From assembly GCA_964427825.1 (NCBI GenBank), contig CAYRUU010000013.1:1-27006 (forward strand): a stretch of DNA of 27,006 nt, read 5' to 3'. The translations under genes were made by a program, and so were the position numbers. This document shows positions 14,690 to 22,291 of the stretch, one piece after another (within the stretch, counting starts at the first letter, position 1; each line of letters starts with the position of its first letter). The notes under the pieces are model-generated. The model ran no database searches. It was not told where the DNA came from and worked only from the letters and a program-made list of their open reading frames with translations. This stretch comes from GCA-2747515 sp964427825. Its GTDB lineage: Bacteria; Patescibacteriota; Minisyncoccia; Moranbacterales; GCA-2747515.

Positions 14690-16971
14690 TTCAAAGCCCG
14701 CGCTTTAGCGCTTTTACACACCGCCGCAAGGAGAAACGCGGCACCGCAGCACAGTCTGCCAAAGCGGCACGCACCGCACAAGAACACACCGCACCGCGCA
14801 CGCTGTGGGGTACGATTGGCGCATTCTTTGTTGCCATTGCCAAGAGTGTTTTTGATCTCGGTGTGATTGCCGTGTTGGCGTTTCTTACGGTGTTTTTGTA
14901 TGCCTACTATACGACAGTAGCGCCGGAGGCATTGACGGAGCGCGCTGTGACAGAGGCATCGCTGATTTATGATCGTACGGGGGAGCATGAATTATATCGT
15001 CTTTATGGTGAGGAAAATCGTAAGGTGATTCCGCATGACGCCATGCCTATGAGTATGCGTCAGGCAACCATTGCTGCGGAGGACGATCGTTTCTACTATC
15101 ACATCGGCATTGATCCACTGGGTATTTTGCGTTCGCTCAAAAAAAATATTGAGGTGGGTGGGCGCGCACAGGGCGGTAGCACGATTACACAACAGCTTGT
15201 GCGCAACACATTTTTGACGCGCGAAAAAACGATTAAACGCAAATTTTTGGAAATCGTCTTGGCAATCAAAATTGAGAGGCATTACACGAAAGACGACATT
15301 TTGGACTACTATTTGAACGAAGTGCCATATGGATCCAACGCCTACGGCATCCAATCGGCATCAGAAATTTTCTTTAGTAAAAATGCAAGCGAATTGACGT
15401 TGGATGAAGCGGCGCTTCTGGCGTCATTGCCAAAGGCGACTACATTCTATTCGCCGTACGGCAACAACAAAGAGGCGCTTATTGCGCGCCAACGTGCCAT
15501 CATCACCCGATTAGGCAGCCTGGGCTACTATGACAAAAAGACGGTTGATGAAGCGCTTGCCACCGACACACTATCCAAACTTGTGGAGTTTCGTGAGGAT
15601 ATTGATGCGCCGCACTTTGTGTTTTATGTGCGGGAACAGCTGGAGCAATTGTATGGATCCGATACGGTGGAACGCGGTGGATTGAAGGTGTACACAACGC
15701 TGGACTATGCCATGCAGAAGCGCGCAGAGGAAGATGTGGTGGCGTATGGACCGAAACTGCCATCACACGGTGCATCTAATGCGGCGATGGTAGCAGTAAA
15801 ACCGGCAACGGGCGAGGTGCTTGCCATGGTGGGTAGTTTGGATTATTTTGACAAGAAAAATGATGGCGAAGTGAACGTGGCGTTACGCTTGCGGCAGCCA
15901 GGATCGTCGTTTAAACCGATCGTCTATGCTGCAGGATTTGAAAAAGGTTATCAGCCGGAGACGCTTTTGTATGACGTGCCAACAAACTTTGGGCCGGATG
16001 GCACAGGTAAGGAGTATCGTCCACAGAACTATAATTTGCGTTACAATGGATTGGTGCCGGTACGTAAGGCGCTTGCCGGGTCGCTCAATGTGCCGGCGGT
16101 CAAGATGCTCTATCTTGTCGGTGTAGACAATGCTATTGACTTTGCGGAAAAACTTGGCATTACGACGTTCACGCAGCGCAAGCGGTATGGACTGTCATTG
16201 GTACTTGGTGGCGGCGAGGTAAAGCTTTTGGAAGAAACAGCAGCGTTTGGTGTTTTTGCCAATGATGGTGTGCGTGCGCCGGTGCACGGTATTGCACGCG
16301 TCGTGGACGCTAGTGGTAAGGAGATTTATACGGCGCAGCAACCGGACCGCGTGGTTGACGAGGAGGTGGCGCGCAAGATCAACAGCATCCTTTCTGACAA
16401 CGATGCACGCAAATTTATCTTTGGTTCCAATCCCTCACTGACATTTAATGAGAAAAAGGTGGCGGTAAAAACGGGAACAACACAAGACTTTCGTGATGCG
16501 TGGACGGTGGGGTATACGCCGGAGATCGCCGTGGGAGTATGGGTTGGCAACAATGACAATCGCCAGATGCGCGACGGCGCCGATGGTTCATTTGTCGCCG
16601 CGCCGCTATGGCGGACGTTCATTGAGCGCGAATTGCAATCGTTGCCAGACACCCCATTTCACGACTATCAAAAGGTAGAAGCACATATTCCTATGGTGAC
16701 GGGCATGAATCCCTCTGGCAGTAGTGAAGATGCGCAGTACATCAGTATTTCCGGCGGCAAAAAGATTTCTGCCGACAAGGCGCGTAAGATGGATTCAGAC
16801 AAACTTGCCGAGCGTTATCGTGCAACCTATGATCGCCATTCCATCCTCTATTACATTGACAAAGATCAGCCTCTCAATGAGGAGGCAAAGCCAAATTTCA
16901 GTGATCCGATGTTTGGACGGTGGGAGGCGGCGGTGCGCGGCGACACGCAAGATTCTGCACAGGGTGATTGA
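14686..16971 (+). CDS. Class A penicillin-binding protein (PBP1A type)
   Basis: The 761-residue bifunctional enzyme polymerises lipid II and crosslinks peptidoglycan on the outer face of the membrane. A basic cytoplasmic region of about 45 residues leads into one membrane helix (about 57-78). The GT51 domain shows EDDRFYYH (132-139, catalytic Glu), QGGSTITQQLVRN (162-174) and KRKFLEIVLAI. The transpeptidase domain has SSFK (407-410, active Ser), SLN (466-468) and KTGT (595-598), all intact. The C-terminal 90 residues lack a recognisable extra domain. It shares the ATGA overlap with the upstream GT4 gene. The active sites are complete, so this cell should make its own crosslinked wall, in agreement with the mraZ-murF cluster nearby. 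Confidence 0.96.
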   Translation: MIQSPRFSAFTHRRKEKRGTAAQSAKAARTAQEHTAPRTLWGTIGAFFVAIAKSVFDLGVIAVLAFLTVFLYAYYTTVAPEALTERAVTEASLIYDRTGEHELYRLYGEENRKVIPHDAMPMSMRQATIAAEDDRFYYHIGIDPLGILRSLKKNIEVGGRAQGGSTITQQLVRNTFLTREKTIKRKFLEIVLAIKIERHYTKDDILDYYLNEVPYGSNAYGIQSASEIFFSKNASELTLDEAALLASLPKATTFYSPYGNNKEALIARQRAIITRLGSLGYYDKKTVDEALATDTLSKLVEFREDIDAPHFVFYVREQLEQLYGSDTVERGGLKVYTTLDYAMQKRAEEDVVAYGPKLPSHGASNAAMVAVKPATGEVLAMVGSLDYFDKKNDGEVNVALRLRQPGSSFKPIVYAAGFEKGYQPETLLYDVPTNFGPDGTGKEYRPQNYNLRYNGLVPVRKALAGSLNVPAVKMLYLVGVDNAIDFAEKLGITTFTQRKRYGLSLVLGGGEVKLLEETAAFGVFANDGVRAPVHGIARVVDASGKEIYTAQQPDRVVDEEVARKINSILSDNDARKFIFGSNPSLTFNEKKVAVKTGTTQDFRDAWTVGYTPEIAVGVWVGNNDNRQMRDGADGSFVAAPLWRTFIERELQSLPDTPFHDYQKVEAHIPMVTGMNPSGSSEDAQYISISGGKKISADKARKMDSDKLAERYRATYDRHSILYYIDKDQPLNEEAKPNFSDPMFGRWEAAVRGDTQDSAQGD

Positions 16972-16983
16972 TTGTGGAAAAGA

Positions 16984-16992
16984 TGCTATACT
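16984..16992 (+). promoter_or_regulatory. Extended -10 promoter of the oxidoreductase gene
   Basis: TGCTATACT gives an extended -10 (TG at 16984-16985, TATACT at 16987-16992), 31 nt before ATG 17024. The -35 region is weak, as is usual with extended -10 promoters. Confidence 0.55.
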
Positions 16993-17023
16993 AGAAATAT
17001 AATTCACTAAAACACAAGAATCT

Positions 17024-18040
17024 ATGGCGGAGCATAAAAAGTTGCGTGTCATCCAATACGGGTGCGGCAAGATGGGGCAAGTTTTTTTGCGCTATCTCCA
17101 TGAACAGGGGCACACGATCGTTGGTGCGATTGACAACGATCCGGAGGTTGTCGGTAAAGATATTGCCACGTTCATTGGTGTGGATGCACCAATGGGCATT
17201 ACGGTGAGTAGCGATGCGGATGCAGTATTTGCACAGGCGCAGGCGGATGTGGCGATCATTGCTATTGCCAGTCTCATGACCGATATGGAACCGCACTTTG
17301 CGCGTGCGGTACGTTATGGCGTCAATGCCATCAGCACGTGCGAGGAGGCACTTTATCCGTTCACCACGTCCAAGGACATCACGGATGCCTTGGATGCGGC
17401 GGCAAAAGAAAAGGGTATCACATTGACAGGCTCCGGCTATCAGGACGTGTTTTGGGGCAATCTCATCACCACACTTGCCGGTGCAACGCATAAGATCACA
17501 CGGATCAAGGGCGTGAGCAGTTACAATGTGGAAGATTACGGTATTGCATTGGCGCAAGTGCACGGTGCGGGGTTGTCTATGGAGGATTTTGACAGGGAGA
17601 TTGCGCAAAACGCTGCTCTGCCGTCGTACATGTGGAACTCCAGCCAGTGGCTATGTGATGCGTTGGGATTGACCATCACCGACATTACGCAGAAATTGGT
17701 GCCGACAACGCACACGGAAGACTTGGTATCGTCCACGCTTGGTATGACGGTACCGGCGGGCAATGCTACAGGCATGAACGCCATCGTGACGGTGCAGACG
17801 GCAGAAGGTGTGGAGATTGTCGCCGAGTGTATCGGCAAAGTCTATGCGCCGAATGATGTGGATACCAATGATTGGACGATTGAGGGCGAACCGAATACCA
17901 GCGTTCTCATCCATCAACCAGCGACGGTGGAATTGACATGCGCAACCATTGTCAATCGTTTGCAGGACGTTGTGGATGCGGAACCCGGCTTTGTCCCGAC
18001 AAGCCGCATGCCCATCGCGCGCTATCGCGGCGTGGTATAG
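17024..18040 (+). CDS. NAD(P)-dependent oxidoreductase, 2,4-diaminopentanoate dehydrogenase-like
   Basis: The 338-residue protein starts with a Rossmann fold, LRVIQYGCGKMGQVFLRYL (GCGKMG at 13-18), followed by an acidic strand end AIDNDPEVVGKD. Its middle, ADVAIIAIASLMTDMEPHF then GVNAISTCEEALYP, then LTGSGYQDVFWGNL, follows the dihydrodipicolinate-reductase N-terminal domain fused to a 2,4-diaminopentanoate-dehydrogenase-type C-terminal domain. In clostridial ornithine fermentation that enzyme (Ord) oxidises 2,4-diaminopentanoate. The rest of that pathway is not in this window, so the true substrate is uncertain. The family fit is good, the biological role is not. The gene is a single transcription unit, with an extended -10 promoter before it and a terminator after it. 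Confidence 0.8.
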   Translation: MAEHKKLRVIQYGCGKMGQVFLRYLHEQGHTIVGAIDNDPEVVGKDIATFIGVDAPMGITVSSDADAVFAQAQADVAIIAIASLMTDMEPHFARAVRYGVNAISTCEEALYPFTTSKDITDALDAAAKEKGITLTGSGYQDVFWGNLITTLAGATHKITRIKGVSSYNVEDYGIALAQVHGAGLSMEDFDREIAQNAALPSYMWNSSQWLCDALGLTITDITQKLVPTTHTEDLVSSTLGMTVPAGNATGMNAIVTVQTAEGVEIVAECIGKVYAPNDVDTNDWTIEGEPNTSVLIHQPATVELTCATIVNRLQDVVDAEPGFVPTSRMPIARYRGVV

Positions 18041-18070
18041 GACGCGACAGCACACAAGGCAATTTACACT

Positions 18071-18116
18071 ATCAAAAAAACCGAAACGATCAGCAATGAT
18101 TTTTTCGGTTTTTGAT
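18071..18116. terminator. Hairpin terminator after the oxidoreductase gene
   Basis: ATCAAAAAAACCGAAA (18071-18086) pairs with TTTTCGGTTTTTGAT (18102-18116). An inner 4-bp stem, ATCA with TGAT (18089-18100), closes a GCAA loop. Both sides carry A/T runs, so it may work in both directions. Confidence 0.7.
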
Positions 18117-18341
18117 GTGTGGTAAAAAATTTCGCAGGTAGTATTCAATTGTGGGAGTGCGTCTTTCATTGTATTGTTATCCTATGTTGACAAAAACTCC
18201 TTTATGAGAATGCCGACTTTTTTGTGAATCGTTGTTTTTGTGGTGCGACGCAAGACGTGTGATGTGCGTGTCATGTATGTACAACGTCGCATTCTTGTGG
18301 TATTTTGGGAGTAATGGTGCAATTTTTAATGAGAGCGTTCT
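18117..18341 (+). other. alaS leader region with competing stems; no gene
   Basis: CGTCGCA at 18285-18291 can pair with TGCGACG (18244-18250), and the overlapping GTCGCATTC (18286-18294) can pair with GAATGC-CGAC (18208-18217). The two pairings exclude each other. A perfect TTGACA at 18187-18192 has no matching -10. A weak candidate is TTGTGG (18295-18300), 17 bp, TGCAAT. No T-box antiterminator sequence is seen. The start ATG at 18342 lacks a clear Shine-Dalgarno. Confidence 0.4.
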
Positions 18342-20150
18342 ATGACAGCGGCAGAGTTACGAGAAAAATATTTGGCATTTTTTGCGAGTAAGGGGCATGC
18401 GGTGATTCCGTCGGCGCCGTTGGTGCCAGAAAACGACCCCACAGTGCTTTTCACCACAGCCGGCATGCATCCGCTTGTGCCGTATTTGATGGGGGAAAAA
18501 CATCCCAAGGGCACGCGGTTGGCAAGCAGTCAAAAGTGTGTACGTACGGGAGACATTGATGACGTGGGTGACAATCGGCACTGTACGTTTTTTGAGATGC
18601 TGGGCAATTGGTCGCTTGGCGATTACTTTAAGAAAGAGACGATTGCATGGAGTTGGGAATTTCTGACGGATACGCGGTGGTTGGGGTTGGATCCGCAACG
18701 ACTATACGTGACGGTGTTTGCAGGTGATGAACATGCCGCAACGGACGATGAATCTATTGCGCTGTGGCAAGAGCAGTTTGCCACGGCGGGGATTGTGGCG
18801 GGCGTGTGCGCTGAGGGTGCAACGGCGCAGGAAGGTGATCGGATTTTTCTTTTGGGCGCGGCGGACAACTGGTGGGGACCAGCGGGTGTCACGGGACCGT
18901 GCGGACCGTGCACGGAGATGTTCTATGACACGCGACCCGAGGAAGGCACGATCGCCGGCAAGACGCATGAGCAATGGGTGGATGATTTTCGCTTGATTGA
19001 GATATGGAATGACGTGTTCATGGAGTTTCATAAAACCGCGGAGGGGCGCTTTGAAAAAATGGCGCAGCAAAATGTGGACACGGGCATGGGGCTGGAACGC
19101 ACCATCACCGTGCTTGATGGCAAGAGTAATGTGTTTGATACGGATCTTTTTTTGCCAATAATTGCGGCAATTGCGACAGCGTCCGGCAAGACGTATGGCG
19201 CATCGGACGACGTGACGCGTGCTATGCGTATCATTGCCGATCATATCAAAACGAGCGTATTTCTCATTGCGGATGGTGTGGTGCCATCCAATACCGAACG
19301 CGGCTATGTGGTGCGACGTCTGATTCGGCGTGCAATTCGGCAAGGGCACATCCTTGACATTACCACGCACTTCACGGTGGATGTTGCGCGCGTGGTGCAG
19401 GACGTGTACGGCGCGGTGTATCCGGGGGTTCTGGCAGGCGCCGTCGCGGCGGAGTTGCACAAGGAGGAGGAAAAATTTCGGAAAACTTTGGAAAGCGGTA
19501 TGCGTGAATTCGCCAAACATGACACTGTGACGGGGAAGGTGGCGTTTGATCTCTATCAGACGTACGGCTTTCCCATTGAATTGACGTGTGAGCTAGCGCA
19601 GGAAAAAGGTATTACGGTGGATAAGGATGAGTTTCACGCGGAACTTGCTAAGCATCAGGAACTCTCTCGCACGGCGAGCGCGGGAATGTTCAAGGGCGGA
19701 CTTGCGGACAATAAAGAAGAGACGATGCGGCTGCATACGGCGGCACACCTCATGTTGGCGGGACTGCGCAAGGTGTTGGGTGATCACGTGCATCAAAAGG
19801 GATCCAATATCAACGGTGAGCGCGTGCGTTTTGACTTTTCCCATACGGAAAAAATGACAGAGGAGCAAAAAAAGGCAGTGGAGGATTACGTGAACGCTGC
19901 CATTGTGGCAAAAATTCCCGTGACAATGACGGAGATGACATTGGAGGAGGCGCGCGCCGCGGGTGCCGAGGGTGCATTTGAAAACAAATATGGTGATGTG
20001 GTTAAGGTATATTGTGTGGAAGGGTTTTCCAATGAAATTTGCGGTGGTCCGCACGTGGGCAACACGGGGGACATCGGTGGAACATTTACCATTACCAAAG
20101 AAGAGAGCTCTTCCGCCGGTGTGCGGCGCATCAAGGCTGTGCTACGTTAG
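18342..20150 (+). CDS. alaS: Alanyl-tRNA synthetase, short form without C-terminal oligomerisation domain
   Basis: The 602-residue enzyme joins alanine to tRNA-Ala. The class II catalytic core is clear. It has VLFTTAGMHPLVPYLMGEKH, then RLASSQKCVRTGDIDDVG, then HCTFFEMLGNWSLGDYFK. Later it has GPCGPCTEM and NVDTGMGLERT, and then GYVVRRLIRRAIRQG in the tRNA-recognition part. The editing domain carries HTAAH (near 464-468) and CGGPH (near 566-570), the zinc-site pattern for removing Ser and Gly. The protein ends after SSSAGVRRIKAVLR, the end of the editing domain. E. coli AlaRS has about 875 residues; the missing part is the C-Ala/DHHA1 domain that aids tRNA binding and dimerisation. Short AlaRS is known from CPR bacteria, so it need not be a truncation artefact. 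Confidence 0.96.
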   Translation: MTAAELREKYLAFFASKGHAVIPSAPLVPENDPTVLFTTAGMHPLVPYLMGEKHPKGTRLASSQKCVRTGDIDDVGDNRHCTFFEMLGNWSLGDYFKKETIAWSWEFLTDTRWLGLDPQRLYVTVFAGDEHAATDDESIALWQEQFATAGIVAGVCAEGATAQEGDRIFLLGAADNWWGPAGVTGPCGPCTEMFYDTRPEEGTIAGKTHEQWVDDFRLIEIWNDVFMEFHKTAEGRFEKMAQQNVDTGMGLERTITVLDGKSNVFDTDLFLPIIAAIATASGKTYGASDDVTRAMRIIADHIKTSVFLIADGVVPSNTERGYVVRRLIRRAIRQGHILDITTHFTVDVARVVQDVYGAVYPGVLAGAVAAELHKEEEKFRKTLESGMREFAKHDTVTGKVAFDLYQTYGFPIELTCELAQEKGITVDKDEFHAELAKHQELSRTASAGMFKGGLADNKEETMRLHTAAHLMLAGLRKVLGDHVHQKGSNINGERVRFDFSHTEKMTEEQKKAVEDYVNAAIVAKIPVTMTEMTLEEARAAGAEGAFENKYGDVVKVYCVEGFSNEICGGPHVGNTGDIGGTFTITKEESSSAGVRRIKAVLR

Positions 20151-20192
20151 GGTGTACAGAGAGCGGTGTGTTTTTTGGATCTGCGCGGGGTG

Positions 20193-20201
20193 TGCTATAA
20201 T
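20193..20201 (+). promoter_or_regulatory. Extended -10 promoter placed for a leaderless mRNA
   Basis: TGCTATAAT combines a perfect TATAAT (20196-20201) with the TG extension. The ATG at 20208 comes 6 nt after it, which is where transcription normally starts. The promoter therefore predicts an mRNA starting at or next to its own start codon. Confidence 0.65.
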
Positions 20202-20207
20202 GACATC

Positions 20208-20993
20208 ATGCAGCGCACAGAACAACAACACACTATTGTAAAGCGTGTAACATACGGTGCACTTTTCGTAGCGACACTATGTACGGCAAGCCTTTTGATT
20301 ATGACAGTGACGTGGTTGCACGACATGCCGCTTGGTAGTTTTCTCGTTGTGCCGTATGTACTCTTTGCTGTTGGCGTGGTTTCTGTTGTGATTGCCTATC
20401 GCCTATATGGTGCAGCACATCATATTGCTGCGTTGAGTGTGAGTATCATGGTAGCTGTGGTTATGGCGTGGTGTATTAGCGTTATCTATTACAGCGATGA
20501 CAGTGCACCGTGGCTGCGGACATTGTCGGCGTATCGCGCAGCGCAGTGGAACACGATCTCACCGATTGATCGGTTGCCACAGGACTATTTCTTGTTCAAA
20601 GATATTATTGCACCAGAGGGTTTTCGTGAGGTACGTCGCTATGACAGTAGGACGGGCGCTGTACGTGTGTATGAAGAGCATGACGCTGGTGCCGGTATAA
20701 CGATCATCGTTGTGGAAACACCAAAACGTGACAACGATGATGCACTCATGACATATCCGCTGTATACGTTACGGTGGGATGATGTGCGTGGCGGCATCCG
20801 CAGTATCATCTATAGAAATCATGACTTGGAGCGCAACGATGCACAACGTGACACATATTACGCACATGTACACGGAACACAGACACTGGTCTCCGTGTAT
20901 TTTTGCAATGTACCGGAGAACGGCATATCGTACCATACCATGGAGACGATTTTACGTGACATTGTGCAGCCAACAACAAGGCCTGTCTTATAA
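20208..20993 (+). CDS. Unrecognised membrane protein with three N-terminal helices and an outside domain
   Basis: I choose ATG 20208 (MQRTEQQHTIVKRVTYGALF), which gives 261 residues; an upstream in-frame ATG at 20166 lies before the -10 box and is rejected. Three hydrophobic segments occur in the first 110 residues, around residues 14-36, 42-66 and 72-96. A soluble domain of about 155 residues then follows (DSAPWLRTLSAYRAAQW to the end), with strands such as AVRVYEEHDAGAGITIIVVE and TLVSVYFCNVPENG, written here only in outline. It is probably outside the membrane, but topology is not certain. I recognise no family. It follows alaS by 57 nt and has its own promoter. Confidence 0.7.
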   Translation: MQRTEQQHTIVKRVTYGALFVATLCTASLLIMTVTWLHDMPLGSFLVVPYVLFAVGVVSVVIAYRLYGAAHHIAALSVSIMVAVVMAWCISVIYYSDDSAPWLRTLSAYRAAQWNTISPIDRLPQDYFLFKDIIAPEGFREVRRYDSRTGAVRVYEEHDAGAGITIIVVETPKRDNDDALMTYPLYTLRWDDVRGGIRSIIYRNHDLERNDAQRDTYYAHVHGTQTLVSVYFCNVPENGISYHTMETILRDIVQPTTRPVL

Positions 20994-21035
20994 CGCTATT
21001 TTCATTATAATGTATAATCCCATGTAATATAGTCT

Positions 21036-21638
21036 ATGTCATTATCAAAGACGGTATTTAAAAGGAAAGATTTTTTTGGTGGGCGTAAAAGTGCGGTGCA
21101 CCACTATCTGCAAGCGGTAGATCCACACGGAAAAGTCTTTAAAAATCCGAAGCGTAAGCGCGACATGATCAACAAACTTCAAGAAGCGAGCAGTGACGGC
21201 AAGGTCACCTTTGGTGAAGTGCGTGACGCATTCAAACATGTTGTGGGCACGCATCACGTGAGTGGTTCTGCACATAGAGAGATCACAAGAAATATGGGGT
21301 TTAAAGATATTACAAGCGGAGAAGTACACCGTTTTATGCAGCAACAAAACGCCCTGAAAAAAGCACTGGGCAAACACAGTAGCCGCAGTGATCTGCCACA
21401 GCCGAAATCGCGCACTGACAGTAAAAACGTACCGGAGGTACATAATGTACATAAAATTCCTGTGAAAGGCGAGGATGTCGCTACCACGCGGCGCAATGAT
21501 CAGGTGCAGCGCATGAACAAAATCAACCAAGAATCGGCAAAAACACTTTTGGAGACAATGAACGGTAAGGTGAGTAATCGTGAGGCACAATCGGACGATC
21601 ACGACACACAATCACCGACATATCGTTTTGTGGTATAA
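21036..21638 (+). CDS. Unrecognised 200-residue basic protein with flexible C-terminal half
   Basis: The product begins MSLSKTVFKRKDFFGGRKSA and is strongly basic in its first 60 residues (KNPKRKRDMINKLQ). It looks helical to about residue 110 (EVRDAFKHVVGTHHVSG, EVHRFMQQQNALKKALGK), then polar and low in hydrophobic residues, as expected for a disordered region. No signal peptide or membrane segment is seen. Several -10-like boxes precede it: TATAAT at 21006-21011 and 21013-21018 and TATAGT at 21028-21033, the last only 2 nt from the ATG. A terminator follows 52 nt after the stop. A nucleic-acid-binding role is a guess from charge alone. It sits between the alaS group and the mraZ cluster. 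Confidence 0.65.
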   Translation: MSLSKTVFKRKDFFGGRKSAVHHYLQAVDPHGKVFKNPKRKRDMINKLQEASSDGKVTFGEVRDAFKHVVGTHHVSGSAHREITRNMGFKDITSGEVHRFMQQQNALKKALGKHSSRSDLPQPKSRTDSKNVPEVHNVHKIPVKGEDVATTRRNDQVQRMNKINQESAKTLLETMNGKVSNREAQSDDHDTQSPTYRFVV

Positions 21639-21690
21639 TCGCACAATAACAAGACGTGCGCGCCGAAGAGGTATTATGACGAATAAATGG

Positions 21691-21729
21691 GGATAACTTG
21701 TGGATAAGTTGTCCTTTTTGTTGTTTTTT
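21691..21729 (+). terminator. Intrinsic terminator separating the basic-protein gene from mraZ
   Basis: GGATAACTT (21691-21699) pairs with AAGTTGTCC (21706-21714), nine pairs including one G-U, around a 6-nt loop. The T-rich run TTTTTGTTGTTTTTT follows. The stem happens to contain TGTGGATAA (21699-21707) and TGGGGATAA (21688-21696), DnaA-box-like 9-mers on the complementary strand. Confidence 0.8.
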
Positions 21730-21753
21730 ACGTATTTTGTCGTATGTGGTGTA

Positions 21754-21783
21754 TTGACGAATGATATTGAAGTGGTGTAAAAT
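21754..21783 (+). promoter_or_regulatory. Promoter of the mraZ division/cell-wall cluster
   Basis: TTGACG (21754-21759), an 18-bp spacer and TAAAAT (21778-21783) precede the MraZ boxes and the mraZ ATG at 21840. Confidence 0.6.
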
Positions 21784-21799
21784 GTCATCAAGTGACAGT

Positions 21800-21833
21800 A
21801 AAGTGGTGAAAAGTGGTGAAATTGACAAAGTGC
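21800..21833 (+). promoter_or_regulatory. MraZ-type operator: three AAAGTG boxes
   Basis: AAAGTGG at 21800-21806 and 21810-21816 are spaced by exactly 10 bp; AAAGTGC follows at 21827-21833. A fourth, GAAGTGG, lies in the promoter spacer at 21769-21775. MraZ proteins bind repeated GTGG-type boxes upstream of their own gene, described as AAAGTG(T/G) repeats in Mollicutes. The copies here lie between promoter and mraZ, as expected for self-regulation. Confidence 0.65.
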
Positions 21834-21839
21834 GGAAGT

Positions 21840-22274
21840 ATGTTCATCGGCGAATACAATCATGCGGTTGATCCCAAGAAACGATTGGCGTTGCCGTCAA
21901 AGTTTCGCAATGAGCTGGGAAAGACGGTTGTGGTGACGCGTGGTTTGGACAAATGTTTGTTCGTGTATCCGCTGGATGTGTGGCAGGAGTTGGCGCAGAA
22001 GTTGGGTACGATGCCGATTGGTGAGAGCGCGACACGCGCATTTGTGCGTCTCATGCTTGCCGGTGCGACGGATGTGCAGATGGATGCACAGGGGCGCGTG
22101 CTGATCCCGGACTATCTCAAAGACTACGCTGCGTTGGATCGAGATGTCATTGTGGCAGGGCTGTTCAATCGATTGGAGATTTGGGATCAGGAGCACTGGC
22201 AGGAATATAAGCGCGATGCGGAGAAAAATACGGATGAGATTGCAGAGAATTTGGGCAAGCTGGGAGTGTATTAA
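21840..22274 (+). CDS. mraZ: Transcriptional regulator MraZ
   Basis: The start at ATG 21840 (MFIGEYNHAVDPKKRLALPS) is the family's normal start; the longer frame beginning with GTG at 21813 would run through operator boxes. The product has 144 residues, the usual length. It contains the two AbrB-like swapped-hairpin halves: DPKKRLALPSKFR with VTRGLDKCLFVYP, and MDAQGRVLIPDYLKDYA with DVIVAGLFNRLEIWD. MraZ forms ring-shaped oligomers that bind DNA repeats and control the division/cell-wall genes. It heads the cluster and its own operator lies just upstream, so self-regulation is likely. A weak Shine-Dalgarno (GGAAG) precedes the start. Confidence 0.95.
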   Translation: MFIGEYNHAVDPKKRLALPSKFRNELGKTVVVTRGLDKCLFVYPLDVWQELAQKLGTMPIGESATRAFVRLMLAGATDVQMDAQGRVLIPDYLKDYAALDRDVIVAGLFNRLEIWDQEHWQEYKRDAEKNTDEIAENLGKLGVY

Positions 22275-22291
22275 ACGAATGACGAGACTGT

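Noticed and set aside
18117..18341. T-box riboswitch before alaS
   Set aside because: The antiterminator T-box sequence and specifier-loop layout are not present. Only generic competing stems are seen.
21688..21707. Two DnaA-box-like 9-mers, possible replication-origin signal
   Set aside because: They lie inside a clear intrinsic terminator stem, only two copies occur, and no dnaA gene or A+T-rich unwinding region is nearby. Chance overlap is likelier.
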